A stretch of 64,000 nucleotides of DNA from Janibacter endophyticus (GTDB taxonomy: Bacteria > Actinomycetota > Actinomycetes > Actinomycetales > Dermatophilaceae), in the NCBI RefSeq assembly GCF_016888335.1, contig NZ_JAFEJG010000004.1:1922001-1986000 (forward strand). The letters run 5' to 3'. The position numbers and the translations under genes are program-made. Shown here one piece after another: positions 1 to 8,406 of this stretch. Within the stretch, counting starts at the first letter, position 1. Every line of letters begins with the position of its first letter. The notes below the pieces were generated by a model, which searched no databases, had not been told where the DNA came from, and saw nothing but the letters and a program-made list of their open reading frames with translations.

Positions 1-999
1 TCCGCCGGGCGCGCCGTCCCGATCCGCTACAACGGCTCCGTCGCGCGGCTCAACTTCGGCCCGCTCGTCGCCAACCGGGTCTCCCGCTGGATCTCCGACG
101 GCGACTTCGACCTGCTCCACATCCACGAGCCGGTGACCCCGAGCGTCGGCATCCTCGCGCTCTGGGCCTCGACCCAGCCCGTCGTCGCGACCTTCCACAC
201 CTCCAACCTGCGCTCCCGGGCGATGCAGGCCGCCTACCCGCTGCTGCGCCCCTCGCTGGAGAAGATCAGCGGCCGGATCGCGGTCTCCGAGGACGCCCGG
301 CGCACGGTGACGACGCACCTCGGCGGCGACGCCGTCGTCATCCCCAACGGCGTCGACACGGCGTTCTTCGCGCAGGCCCGCCCGCGAGCCGCTTGGCAGG
401 GCACCGCGGAGCGGCCGACGATCGGCTTCCTCGGCCGGATCGACGAGCCGCGCAAGGGGCTGCCGGTCCTCGCCGAGGCGATGCGCGCTGTCCTGCGTGA
501 GATCCCGGGCGCCCGTCTCCTCGTCGTCGGCCCCGGGTCCGTCCAGGCCGCCGAGGCGCGGCTCCCGGAGGACGTCGCGGCGGCGACGGAGATCCTCGGC
601 CCGCTGAGCGACGAGGACAAGGCCACCTTCCTCGCCTCGGTCGACGTCTACGTCGCGCCGCACACCGGCGGCGAGAGCTTCGGGATCGTCCTCGTCGAGG
701 CGATGGCGGCCGGCGCGCCGGTGCTCGCGAGCGACCTGCCGGCCTTCGTCCGGGTCCTCGACGGCGGGCAGGCCGGTGCCAGCTTCCGCACCGAGCAGAC
801 CGACGACCTCGCCGACCAGCTCGTCACGCTGCTGCGCGACGACGACCGGCGCGCAGAGCTCACCGCCCGGGGCCGGCGTCGCGCCGCGACCTTCGACTGG
901 GACGTCGTCGCGCGGGAGATCATCGCGGTCTACGAGACGGTCCTCGACGCGCGCACGCTGCGCGACGTGTCGGCCCCGCGCCGGAGGGAGAGCCGATGA
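1..999 (+). CDS. pimA: Phosphatidylinositol alpha-mannosyltransferase PimA (5' end cut by window)
   Basis: The frame is open from base 1, so the start lies upstream; 332 residues are visible, and a full PimA of roughly 370-385 residues would lack some 45 here. PimA is a GT4 (GT-B fold) enzyme that transfers the first mannose from GDP-mannose to phosphatidylinositol at the cytosolic membrane face, starting PIM and lipoarabinomannan synthesis. Visible support: the segment YNGSVARLNFGP near the start, then HIHEPVTPS, the FHTS segment, the hinge region GFLGRIDEPRKG, and the C-terminal nucleotide-sugar signature ESFGIVLVEAMAAG with the two glutamates of the EX7E motif. The stop overlaps the next start by four bases (ATGA). 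Assignment to PimA rather than another GT4 enzyme rests on the N-terminal segments and is fairly sure. Confidence 0.85.
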   Translation, partial: SAGRAVPIRYNGSVARLNFGPLVANRVSRWISDGDFDLLHIHEPVTPSVGILALWASTQPVVATFHTSNLRSRAMQAAYPLLRPSLEKISGRIAVSEDARRTVTTHLGGDAVVIPNGVDTAFFAQARPRAAWQGTAERPTIGFLGRIDEPRKGLPVLAEAMRAVLREIPGARLLVVGPGSVQAAEARLPEDVAAATEILGPLSDEDKATFLASVDVYVAPHTGGESFGIVLVEAMAAGAPVLASDLPAFVRVLDGGQAGASFRTEQTDDLADQLVTLLRDDDRRAELTARGRRRAATFDWDVVAREIIAVYETVLDARTLRDVSAPRRRESR

Positions 1000-1568
1000 G
1001 CACGCTCGAGTGGGTGGCCATCACGCTGGCCGTCCTCTTCCTGCTCGCCTGGTACCTCAGCTACTCGGCCGCTCGTCTCGACCGGCTCCACGCGAAGGTC
1101 GAGGGAGCGCTGTCCGCCCTCGACGCAGCCCTCGTCCGCCGGGCCGAGGCGGCCCTCGAGCTCGCGAACTCGGGCGCGCTCGACCCCGCGACCGGTTTCC
1201 TCCTCGCCTCCGCGGCGAGCGAGTCCCTCGAGCGGACTACCGAGCGGACCTTCGAGCAGGACCTCCTCGAGGGTCAGCACTTCGCCGGCCGCGAAGGGGT
1301 GGAGTCCGAGCTGACCGAGGTCCTCGTCGCCGCCCTCTCCGGCGAGGTCGGGCGGCACGTCGAGTCCGGCGGCGGTCCCGGTGGGGCGGCGCTGGAGCGC
1401 CTCGACGCCACGGGTCTGCGGGTGCAGCTGGCCCGCCGCTTCCACAACGACGCCGTCAAGGAGGTCCAGCGGGTGCGGTCCAAGCGCGCGGTGCGCTGGT
1501 TCCGCCTCGCCGGTCACGCCGAGCTCCCTCAGACCGTGGAGTTCGACGACTCGCTGCCCCGGCGCTGA
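996..1568 (+). CDS. LemA-like single-pass membrane protein of unknown function
   Basis: 190 residues translated directly from the pimA stop (ATGA overlap), so probably co-transcribed with it. One N-terminal membrane segment at about residues 7-27 is followed by a mostly helical domain containing SYSAARLDRLHAKVEGALSA, which resembles the start of LemA-family proteins (a helix after a single anchor, with a short cytosolic N-terminus). The rest is charged, without cysteines or catalytic motifs I can name. A role in PIM or envelope metabolism would be guessed only from position. I do not recognise a defined function. Confidence 0.7.
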   Translation: MSTLEWVAITLAVLFLLAWYLSYSAARLDRLHAKVEGALSALDAALVRRAEAALELANSGALDPATGFLLASAASESLERTTERTFEQDLLEGQHFAGREGVESELTEVLVAALSGEVGRHVESGGGPGGAALERLDATGLRVQLARRFHNDAVKEVQRVRSKRAVRWFRLAGHAELPQTVEFDDSLPRR

Positions 1569-1571
1569 GCG

Positions 1572-2378
1572 TCAGCCGGTCGCGACCCGGCTGCCGTGCG
1601 TGCAGACCGTGAGCCGGTCTCCGCGCGCGAAGGCCACGAGCGTGACACCCAGCTGCTCCGCGGCCTCGACGGCCAGGCTCGACGGGGCCGAGACGCAGGC
1701 CAGCACCGGCACCCGCGACACCGCGGCCTTCGCGACGATCTCGAAGCTGGCCCGTGAGCTGACGACGAGCAGCGGGGGAGGCGGCGCGTCCTCGAGCAGG
1801 ACCGCCCCGAGCACCTTGTCGACGGCGTTGTGCCGGCCGACGTCCTCACGGGCGTAGAGGACCTCCCCGTCCACGGTCGCGGCGGCAGCGCCGTGCGTGC
1901 CGCCGGTGCGGGCGAAGATCTTCTGCGAGGCCTTGAGCCCGTCGAGGGCCGTCGCGATCGCCGAGGGGGCGACGCTCACCCCTTCGCCGCTCACCGGCTG
2001 CCCGCCGAGCCGCTGGGTCACCGCGTCGACGGTCGTCGACCCGCAGAGCCCGCAGCCGCCGAAGGCGGCGAGGCTGCGCTGGCTGCTCAGCGGCACCCCG
2101 CCCGGGACGGTGAGCGCCAGCTCGAGCACGTTGAGCGTCCCGGTGTCGGTGCAGAAGCGGGCGGTCCGGACGTCCTCGCGGGTCGTGATGACCCCCTCGG
2201 CCCGGAGCAGCCCGTGGGCCAGCTCGACGTCGTCGCCCGGGGTGCGCATCGTCAGGGTGAAGGGCTCGCCGTCCACCCGGATCTCCAGCGGCTCCTCGAC
2301 GGCGAGCGTGTCGACCCGGCGGTCGACCTCGTCACCGCGGTAGCGGGTGACGAGCCGTCTGTCGGTGCGTCGTCCCAT
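1572..2378 (-). CDS. fdhD: Sulfurtransferase FdhD, formate dehydrogenase accessory protein
   Basis: 268 residues. FdhD carries sulfur from the cysteine desulfurase IscS to the bis-MGD molybdenum cofactor and is needed for active formate dehydrogenase. The signature CGLCG is at residues 109-113 (cysteines 109 and 112, the conserved CxxC), after VEEPLEIRVDG and ELAHGLLRAEG, which are typical of the family. No formate dehydrogenase is in the window, so the client must be encoded elsewhere. The gene faces against pimA and ends 3 bases after the previous gene. A minus-strand CATACT lies 6 bases before the ATG, with no clear ribosome binding site, so the mRNA may be leaderless. Confidence 0.93.
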   Translation of the reverse strand: MGRRTDRRLVTRYRGDEVDRRVDTLAVEEPLEIRVDGEPFTLTMRTPGDDVELAHGLLRAEGVITTREDVRTARFCTDTGTLNVLELALTVPGGVPLSSQRSLAAFGGCGLCGSTTVDAVTQRLGGQPVSGEGVSVAPSAIATALDGLKASQKIFARTGGTHGAAAATVDGEVLYAREDVGRHNAVDKVLGAVLLEDAPPPPLLVVSSRASFEIVAKAAVSRVPVLACVSAPSSLAVEAAEQLGVTLVAFARGDRLTVCTHGSRVATG

Positions 2379-2446
2379 CGCGCCAGTATGACGAAGGGGA
2401 GCTCCCCCCCAGTGATCGGGACCCCCGGATGGTGCACGCTGGGGCC

Positions 2447-2794
2447 ATGCAGATGCTCGTCGACCTCGTCCCGCACCTCGTCGCCGTCCCGGCCGCCCTG
2501 CCCGACCTCAGCCAGGTCGACCTCGGCGCGGTCGCCGACCTCGTCGAGGCGCGGCGTCGCCGGCGCTGGGGGGGCTTCACGCTCCTGCCCATCCTGTGCT
2601 GCCTCCTCCCGCTCGCCCTGGCCGCGGTCGCGATCTGGTTCGCGCTGCGGCGGCGGGGCACACCGGGGAGCTACCAGCAGGGTGGGCACACCCCGCAGGG
2701 GCCGTACCGCCAGGCACCCGGCCCGTACGGCGAGCAGCCCCGTGACCCCGACGAGCGCCCCGGCAGCCAGCCGCCACCCCCGCCGGGCGCCTGA
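2447..2794 (+). CDS. Small membrane protein, unknown function
   Basis: 115 residues with one membrane segment at about residues 45-65 (TLLPILCCLLPLALAAVAIW), preceded by a basic patch (EARRRRRWGG) and followed by a Gly/Pro/Gln-rich tail ending in prolines. The start at 2447 is chosen because CACGCT sits 6 bases upstream, matching the leaderless layout common here; a GTG at 2429 would add 6 residues. No family is recognised. Codon use agrees with a real gene, but the assignment is only moderately sure. Confidence 0.55.
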   Translation: MQMLVDLVPHLVAVPAALPDLSQVDLGAVADLVEARRRRRWGGFTLLPILCCLLPLALAAVAIWFALRRRGTPGSYQQGGHTPQGPYRQAPGPYGEQPRDPDERPGSQPPPPPGA

Positions 2795-2817
2795 CCCGCC
2801 GTCCGGTTCGTGGCGAC

Positions 2818-2823
2818 TACAGT
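2818..2823 (+). promoter_or_regulatory. Probable -10 element of yebC
   Basis: TACAGT at 2818-2823 lies about 40 bases before the yebC GTG and leaves room for the GAGGGAG ribosome binding site at 2851-2857. Inferred from sequence alone; no good -35 hexamer is evident. Confidence 0.4.
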
Positions 2824-2863
2824 TGGCCGCCGGACCGAGACGCAGGACCAGAGGGAGACACCA

Positions 2864-3643
2864 GTGGCTGGCCACTCCAAGTGGGCGACGACCAAGCACA
2901 AGAAGGCGGCGATCGACGCCAAGCGCGGCAAGCTCTTCGCCAAGCTCATCAAGAACATCGAGGTCGCGGCGCGCACCGGCGGGGGTGACCCGTCCGGCAA
3001 CCCGACGCTCTACGACGCCATCCAGAAGGCGAAGAAGTCCTCGGTCCCGAACACGAACATCGACAACGCCGTCAAGCGCGGCTCCGGCGCCACCGCCGGG
3101 GGCGCCGACTGGGAGACGATCGTCTACGAGGGCTACGCCCCGGGCGGGGTGGCCCTCTTCATCGAGTGCCTCACCGACAACCGCAACCGCGCCGCCACGG
3201 AGGTCCGCACCGCCCTGACCCGCAACGGTGGGCAGCTCGCCGACCCCGGCTCGGTCGCCTACGTCTTCGACCGCAAGGGCGTCGTCATCGTGCCCAAGGA
3301 GCAGGAGACCGGCGCCGGCAGCGCGCTCGACGAGGACTCCCTCCTCGAGGTCGTCCTCGAGGCGGGCGCCGAGGAGGTCAACGACCACGGCGAGGCCTGG
3401 CAGATCGTCTCGGAGGCCACCGACTTCGTCGCGGTCCGCACGGCGCTGCAGGAGGCCGGGATCGACTACGACTCCGCCGAGGCCTCGTGGGTGCCGAACC
3501 TCCAGGTGCCGCTCGACGCCGACGGTGCCCGCAAGATGATCCGGGTCGTCGAGGCGCTCGAGGACAGCGACGACGTCCAGGACGTCTACGCCAACGGTGA
3601 CATCTCCGACGAGGTCCTCGCCGAGCTCGAGGCCGAGGACTGA
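2864..3643 (+). CDS. YebC/PmpR family DNA-binding regulator
   Basis: 259 residues from a GTG preceded by GAGGGAG. The start begins (M)[22 protein letters not shown], the invariant N-terminus of the YebC family, so an upstream in-frame start at 2810 is rejected. YebC-type proteins are three-domain proteins of about 250 residues that act as transcriptional regulators and, in more recent work on the family, in translation of proline-rich stretches. Later family segments include [36 protein letters not shown] and the [15 protein letters not shown] run. Its place just upstream of ruvCAB is conserved across Actinomycetota. Confidence 0.93.
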   Translation: MAGHSKWATTKHKKAAIDAKRGKLFAKLIKNIEVAARTGGGDPSGNPTLYDAIQKAKKSSVPNTNIDNAVKRGSGATAGGADWETIVYEGYAPGGVALFIECLTDNRNRAATEVRTALTRNGGQLADPGSVAYVFDRKGVVIVPKEQETGAGSALDEDSLLEVVLEAGAEEVNDHGEAWQIVSEATDFVAVRTALQEAGIDYDSAEASWVPNLQVPLDADGARKMIRVVEALEDSDDVQDVYANGDISDEVLAELEAED

Positions 3644-3711
3644 CCGGTCCGGGGCAGACCTCGGCACCGCCCCCGCGCGTGTCGCTCACCGGCACGACGG
3701 GGGCGGCTGCG

Positions 3712-3740
3712 TAGTTTGGGGTCCGAACAGGTGTTCGGAC
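3712..3740 (+). promoter_or_regulatory. SOS-controlled ruvC promoter with LexA box
   Basis: A perfect palindrome with 8-base arms, GTCCGAAC-aggt-GTTCGGAC, occupies 3721-3740. Its core CGAAC-N4-GTTCG is the LexA box of Gram-positive bacteria and mycobacteria. A -10 candidate TAGTTT lies at 3712-3717, so LexA bound at the box would cover the transcription start. ruvCAB is a known SOS target, so both site and gene agree. Confidence 0.85.
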
Positions 3741-3778
3741 GCTCCCGTGGGCTCCCGCCACGGGCGAAGGGAGACGAC

Positions 3779-4342
3779 GTGCGAGTCCTCGGGGTGGACC
3801 CGGGTCTGACCCGGTGCGGCCTCTCGGTCATCGACCGGGGTCCCCGAGGCGACCTCTCGCCGTCCGCGGCGAAGCCGCGCATGGTCGCCGTGGGCGTGGT
3901 GCGGACGACGAGCGACCGGGTGACCGGTGACCGGCTCGCCTATCTCGCGGGCGAGCTCGACTCCTGGCTCGAGCGCTTCGAGCCCGACGTCATCGCGATC
4001 GAGCGGGTCTACATGGCCGAGCACGTCCCGACCGTCATGACGACGGTCATGGCCAGCGGTCTCGTCCACCTCGCCGGTGCCCGGCGAGGTCTCGTCGTCC
4101 ACGAGCACACCCCGACCGAGGTCAAGGCCGCGGTCACCGGCTCCGGCCGGGCGGACAAGGCCCAGGTCACGAGCATGATCACCCGCGTCCTGGGGCTGAG
4201 CGAGGCACCGCGCCCCGCGGACGCCGCCGACGCACTCGCCGTCGCCCTCTGCCACGTCTGGCGGGGCAGCGGCACCACCCGCCTCGCCGAGGCCGCGGCC
4301 TCCGAGCGTGCCCGACTCGCTGCCCTGGGAGGCCGAGCATGA
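3779..4342 (+). CDS. ruvC: Holliday junction resolvase RuvC
   Basis: 187 residues. RuvC is a dimeric endonuclease that cuts Holliday junctions branch-migrated by RuvAB. GTG at 3779 is preferred because it gives the standard start MRVLGVDPGLTRCG and has GAAGGGAG 7 bases upstream; an ATG at 3716 would place the LexA box inside the gene. The catalytic acids are visible: Asp7, Glu75 in IAIERVYM, and the pair in DAADALA (about 148 and 151). The stop overlaps ruvA by four bases. First gene of the ruvCAB operon. Confidence 0.96.
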   Translation: MRVLGVDPGLTRCGLSVIDRGPRGDLSPSAAKPRMVAVGVVRTTSDRVTGDRLAYLAGELDSWLERFEPDVIAIERVYMAEHVPTVMTTVMASGLVHLAGARRGLVVHEHTPTEVKAAVTGSGRADKAQVTSMITRVLGLSEAPRPADAADALAVALCHVWRGSGTTRLAEAAASERARLAALGGRA

Positions 4343-4938
4343 TCGCGTCCGTCACCGGTACCGCCCGCCACGTCGGCCTCGACCGGGTCGTCGTCGAGGT
4401 CGGGGGAGTGGGCATGCTCGTCCACACCCCGCCGGCCGTCGCCGCGGCCGCCCGGACGGGCAGCGCCCTCTCTCTCGCGACGACGCTCGTCGTGCGTGAG
4501 GACTCGATGACCCTCTACGGCTTCGCCGAGGAGGGGCACCGCGACACCTTCGAGCTGCTCCAGACCGTCTCCGGCGTCGGCCCGCGCGTCGCGCTGGCCA
4601 TCGTCTCCGTCCTGACCCCCGAGCAGCTCGCGGCGGCCATCGCCGACGAGGACGTGCGCACCCTCACCAAGGTGCCGGGCATCGGCAAGAAGGGCGCGGA
4701 GCGGCTCGTGCTCGAGCTGCGCGACAAGATCGGCGTCGTCCCCGGGGCCGGCGGCGCCGCGCCGGCCGCCGCACCGACCGGGCTGCCCTGGCGGGCCCAG
4801 GTCGTCGAGGCGCTCGTCGGGCTCGGCTACTCGGGCTCGCAGGCGGAGTCCGCGGTCGACCGTGCGGCACAGGGGCTCGGTGACCAGCCCGACGTCTCCG
4901 AGGCACTGCGCGCCGCACTGCGGGAGCTCGCCGGATGA
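4339..4938 (+). CDS. ruvA: Holliday junction branch-migration protein RuvA
   Basis: 199 residues. RuvA tetramers hold the four-way junction and load RuvB rings. Visible: the N-terminal OB-fold start [23 protein letters not shown], the segment [24 protein letters not shown], the two helix-hairpin-helix repeats ([12 protein letters not shown] and [19 protein letters not shown]), a Gly/Ala/Pro linker, and the C-terminal domain that touches RuvB ([17 protein letters not shown]). Overlaps ruvC and ruvB by four bases each, so expression is coupled. Confidence 0.96.
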   Translation: MIASVTGTARHVGLDRVVVEVGGVGMLVHTPPAVAAAARTGSALSLATTLVVREDSMTLYGFAEEGHRDTFELLQTVSGVGPRVALAIVSVLTPEQLAAAIADEDVRTLTKVPGIGKKGAERLVLELRDKIGVVPGAGGAAPAAAPTGLPWRAQVVEALVGLGYSGSQAESAVDRAAQGLGDQPDVSEALRAALRELAG

Positions 4939-6047
4939 GCGGCGAGGGCTTCAGCTCCGAGATCCGCGAGCCGGACGAGCCGTACGGCGACGGCTCGTAC
5001 GAGGCGACCGCCCGGATCGTCGACGCGGCGGCGGAGGACGACACGGCCGTCGAGGCGGCGCTGCGCCCCAAGCGGCTCGCCGACTTCCCCGGCCAGACCA
5101 AGGTGCGCGACCAGCTCGGCCTCGTCCTCGAGGCAGCCCGTCGGCGTGCGGCCCCGCCAGACCACGTCCTGCTCTCCGGCCCGCCCGGGCTCGGCAAGAC
5201 GACCCTGGCCCTCATCGTCGGTGCGGAGCTCGGCCAGCCGGTCCGGGTGACCTCCGGCCCGGCCATCCAGCACGCCGGCGACCTCGCGGCGATCCTCTCC
5301 TCGCTCGTGGAGGGGGAGGTGCTCTTCCTCGACGAGATCCACCGGATGTCGCGCTCGGCGGAGGAGATGCTCTACCTCGCGATGGAGGACTACCGGGTCG
5401 ACGTCGTCGTCGGCAAGGGCCCCGGGGCCACGGCGATCCCGCTCGAGCTGCCGCCCTTCACGGTCGTCGGGGCCACGACCCGCGCCGGGCTGCTCCCCGC
5501 GCCGCTGCGCGACCGCTTCGGCTTCACCGGTCACCTCGACTACTACGAGACCGCCGATCTCGAGACGATCCTGCACCGCTCCGCCGGCCTCCTCCAGGTG
5601 CCGGCCGACGCGGCCGGCATCGGCGAGATCGCCCGACGCTCCCGCGGCACGCCGCGCATCGCCAACCGGCTGCTGCGCCGCGTCCGGGACTGGGCGCAGG
5701 TGCACGGCGACGGTGCTGTCGACGAGCGAGCGGCCCGGGCAGCCCTGACCCTCTTCGACGTCGACGAGGCCGGCCTGGACCGGCTCGACCGCGGCGTCCT
5801 CGAGGTGCTCTGCCACCGCTTCGGCGGCGGCCCGACCGGGCTGTCGACCCTCGCGGTGGCCCTCGGGGAGGAGACCGACACCGTCGAGACGGTCGCCGAG
5901 CCCTACCTCGTCCGTACCGGCTACCTCGCCCGGACCCCGCGCGGGCGGGTCGCGACCGCCCTGGCCTGGCGGCACCTCGGTCTCGACGCCCCCGCCGGCG
6001 ACCAGGACGCGCTCCCGATCGAGGAGACCGGACGTTTCGGCGGCTGA
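4935..6047 (+). CDS. ruvB: Holliday junction helicase RuvB
   Basis: 370 residues. RuvB is the AAA+ hexameric motor of branch migration. The Walker A GPPGLGKT is at residues 82-89, Walker B with FLDEIHR near 131-137, the sensor/arginine-finger segment PLRDRFGF near 190, and a C-terminal winged helix ([11 protein letters not shown]). About 45 residues precede the usual start of the family domain, a common actinobacterial extension. Last gene of ruvCAB. The 167 bases that follow hold the promoter and leader of yajC. Confidence 0.96.
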   Translation: MSGEGFSSEIREPDEPYGDGSYEATARIVDAAAEDDTAVEAALRPKRLADFPGQTKVRDQLGLVLEAARRRAAPPDHVLLSGPPGLGKTTLALIVGAELGQPVRVTSGPAIQHAGDLAAILSSLVEGEVLFLDEIHRMSRSAEEMLYLAMEDYRVDVVVGKGPGATAIPLELPPFTVVGATTRAGLLPAPLRDRFGFTGHLDYYETADLETILHRSAGLLQVPADAAGIGEIARRSRGTPRIANRLLRRVRDWAQVHGDGAVDERAARAALTLFDVDEAGLDRLDRGVLEVLCHRFGGGPTGLSTLAVALGEETDTVETVAEPYLVRTGYLARTPRGRVATALAWRHLGLDAPAGDQDALPIEETGRFGG

Positions 6048-6117
6048 GCAGCGACCCGGTGCAGGCGCCGAGGCGCGCGGACAGATGCGCGGTCGGGCGA
6101 TGTCCAGGATGCTGTCC

Positions 6118-6148
6118 TAGACTGCGACCTGGCCCGGGCGACCGGGCC
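6118..6148 (+). promoter_or_regulatory. Candidate -10 and leader hairpin of yajC-secDF
   Basis: TAGACT at 6118-6123 is a good actinobacterial -10. It is followed at 6131-6148 by a perfect 7-bp stem, GGCCCGG-GCGA-CCGGGCC, closed by a GNRA-type tetraloop (GCGA). No T-run follows, so it is not a terminator; with the start about 85 bases downstream it would be the 5' end of the yajC leader. No clear Shine-Dalgarno precedes yajC. Everything beyond the sequence is inference. Confidence 0.4.
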
Positions 6149-6214
6149 TCGCTGCCGTCTCGTGACAGGCGCCGCAGCCCGCACTGCCCAACGACGAAGG
6201 CTCGCTGACCCACG

Positions 6215-6526
6215 ATGAACGACGGCTCCTCCCTCGGGACCCTGCTGATCCTGCTCCTCCCGCTCCTCTTCATCGTCTACATGGCGATGTCGGCCCGGCG
6301 CCGGCAGCGGGCGATGGACGACTTCCAGAGCTCGCTCGTCGTCGGCGAGGAGGTCGTGACCACCTCCGGGATCTACGGTCGCCTCACCTCGGTCGGTGAC
6401 ACCACGGCCGAGCTCGAGATCGCCCGGGGCACGACCATCCGGGTCGACAAGCGCGCCATCGGCGTGCGCACCGCGGACCTCCCCGGGCACGGACAGGCCG
6501 GCACCGGCCCGACGGACCAGGCCTGA
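6215..6526 (+). CDS. yajC: Preprotein translocase accessory subunit YajC
   Basis: 103 residues. YajC is a single-pass membrane protein that joins SecD and SecF in the SecDF-YajC complex assisting SecYEG export. One membrane segment at about residues 8-28 is followed by the basic patch RRRQRA and a soluble domain with the family segment VVGEEVVTTSGIYGRL. The stop shares one base with the secD start. Length and neighbours are standard. Confidence 0.93.
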   Translation: MNDGSSLGTLLILLLPLLFIVYMAMSARRRQRAMDDFQSSLVVGEEVVTTSGIYGRLTSVGDTTAELEIARGTTIRVDKRAIGVRTADLPGHGQAGTGPTDQA

Positions 6527-8406
6527 TGGCGAGCAGGACGGGCGCGGAGAGCCGCGCCAAGGACGTCGCCAAGCGCTCCCTCGTCTGGCTTTTCGTCGCG
6601 ATCGGCGTGCTCACCGCGGCGCTCGGCTTCGGCGTCGCCCGCTCTGACGCCTCCTGGGCTCCAGAGCTCGGGCTCGATCTCCAGGGCGGCACCCAGTTCA
6701 TCCTCGAGCCGGTGCTCGAGGGCGGCCAGGACGTCAGCAGCCAGCAGCTCGAGCAGGCCCGCGACATCATCGTCCAGCGCATCGACGCCCAAGGCACGAG
6801 CGGTGCCGAGGTGACCACCCTCGGCGGCCAGAACATCGTCGTCGCCATGGCCGGCCGGCCGACCGAGGCCCAGCGCAACGCCATCACGAGCGCCTCGCAG
6901 ATGCAGTTCCGCCCCGTCCTCGCGACGATGCCCGGCACGAGCGAGCCCGCGCCGGAGCAGACCGGGCCCGAGGCTCCGGCACCCTCCGGCCCGGCCACCT
7001 CGGGCGAGACGCGCGGGCCGTCCGCGGACGAGGCGTCCCCGACCTCCGCGTCCCGCGACGAGGCCCGCACCGCCCCGGCCACGACCACCCCTTCGCCCTC
7101 CTCGACCACCCCCTCCCCGTCGAGCACCCCGGCCGAGACCGGGCCCGCGACCTCCACCGAGCCGGCCCCCGCCGGCGACTCGTGGACCCCGACCGGCGAG
7201 CCGAAGGGCCCCACCGACCCGAACAACATCTCGACCGAGCTCTACGAGGAGTTCCTCGCCCTCGACTGCGAGCAGCGCACCGACACCCGTCCCAACACCA
7301 CGCCGGACCAGGCGATCGTCGCCTGCGACGACGACGGTGCGACGAAGTACATCCTCGGCCCGCAGATGGTCCCCGGCTCCGAGATCAAGGACGCCGCCGC
7401 TGGCTACCGGTCGACCCAGCAGGGCCAGATCACCAACGAGGTCGAGATCAACCTGACCTTCGGCGGCGACGGGGTCAAGCGCTACGCCGACGTCTCGCGC
7501 GAGCTCGTCGCCCTGCCGAGCCTGAGCAACGTCAGCCCGGTCAACCCGCCCGGCTCGTACAACGCCCTCGCGACGGTCTATGACGGCACGGTCCTCGTCG
7601 CCCCGTACTTCAACGAGGCCATCCCCAACGGCACGTCCTCGATCAGCGGCAGCTTCACCATCGAGGAGGCGCGGGCCCTCGCCCAGTCGCTGAAGTTCGG
7701 TGCCCTGCCGATGACCTTCGAGACCAACCAGGCCGTGACGATCAGCCCGACGCTCGGCTCCGAGCAGCTGCGCTACGGCATCATCGCCGGCATCCTCGGC
7801 CTGCTCGCAGTCATCGTCTACTCGGTCTTCCAGTACCGCGTGCTGGCCCTCGTGACCATCGGCTCGATGGTCATCGCCTTCGGGATCACCTATCTCGCGA
7901 TCGCGCTGCTGTCGTGGGGCTACGGCTACCGCCTCGACATGGCGGGCGTGACCGGTCTGATCATCGCCATCGGTGTCACCGCGGACTCCTTCATCGTCTA
8001 CTTCGAGCGGGTCCGTGACGAGCTGCGCGAAGGGAGGAACGTGCGGGCCGCCGTCGAGGCCGGCTGGGCGCGGGCCAAGCGGACGATCCTCGTGGCCGAC
8101 GGCGTGAACTTCATCGCCGCCGTCGTCCTCTACGTCCTCGCCAGCTCGGGCGTGCGCGGCTTCGCCTTCACGCTCGGTCTCACGACGCTCATCGACCTCG
8201 CGGTCTTCTGGCTCTTCACCCACCCGCTGCTCACGCTGCTCGCCCGCCGGAAGTTCTTCTCCTCGGGCCACCGGTGGTCGGGTCTCGAGGTCGAGAGCCT
8301 GCAGCAGGCCGGCGTCCGCTACCGCGGACGCGGACAGTTCGACGTCCCCGAGGAGCGCCAGAGCGTGCGCCCCGGCGTCACCAGCGACGGAGGTGCGGTC
8401 GTATGA
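6526..8406 (+). CDS. secD: Protein translocase subunit SecD with a long low-complexity insert
   Basis: 626 residues. SecD works with SecF, driven by the proton gradient, to pull exported proteins through and off SecYEG. The first membrane helix is at about 20-38, followed by the D1 motif LDLQGGTQFIL (50-60) and the P1 periplasmic domain; five more helices lie near 420-590, including GVTADSFIVYFERVRDE, typical of SecD. Residues about 136-234 are a run rich in Pro, Ser, Thr and Glu, splitting P1. Such inserts occur in actinobacterial SecD proteins, but this one is long. The stop overlaps secF (ATGA). Confidence 0.95.
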   Translation: MASRTGAESRAKDVAKRSLVWLFVAIGVLTAALGFGVARSDASWAPELGLDLQGGTQFILEPVLEGGQDVSSQQLEQARDIIVQRIDAQGTSGAEVTTLGGQNIVVAMAGRPTEAQRNAITSASQMQFRPVLATMPGTSEPAPEQTGPEAPAPSGPATSGETRGPSADEASPTSASRDEARTAPATTTPSPSSTTPSPSSTPAETGPATSTEPAPAGDSWTPTGEPKGPTDPNNISTELYEEFLALDCEQRTDTRPNTTPDQAIVACDDDGATKYILGPQMVPGSEIKDAAAGYRSTQQGQITNEVEINLTFGGDGVKRYADVSRELVALPSLSNVSPVNPPGSYNALATVYDGTVLVAPYFNEAIPNGTSSISGSFTIEEARALAQSLKFGALPMTFETNQAVTISPTLGSEQLRYGIIAGILGLLAVIVYSVFQYRVLALVTIGSMVIAFGITYLAIALLSWGYGYRLDMAGVTGLIIAIGVTADSFIVYFERVRDELREGRNVRAAVEAGWARAKRTILVADGVNFIAAVVLYVLASSGVRGFAFTLGLTTLIDLAVFWLFTHPLLTLLARRKFFSSGHRWSGLEVESLQQAGVRYRGRGQFDVPEERQSVRPGVTSDGGAVV

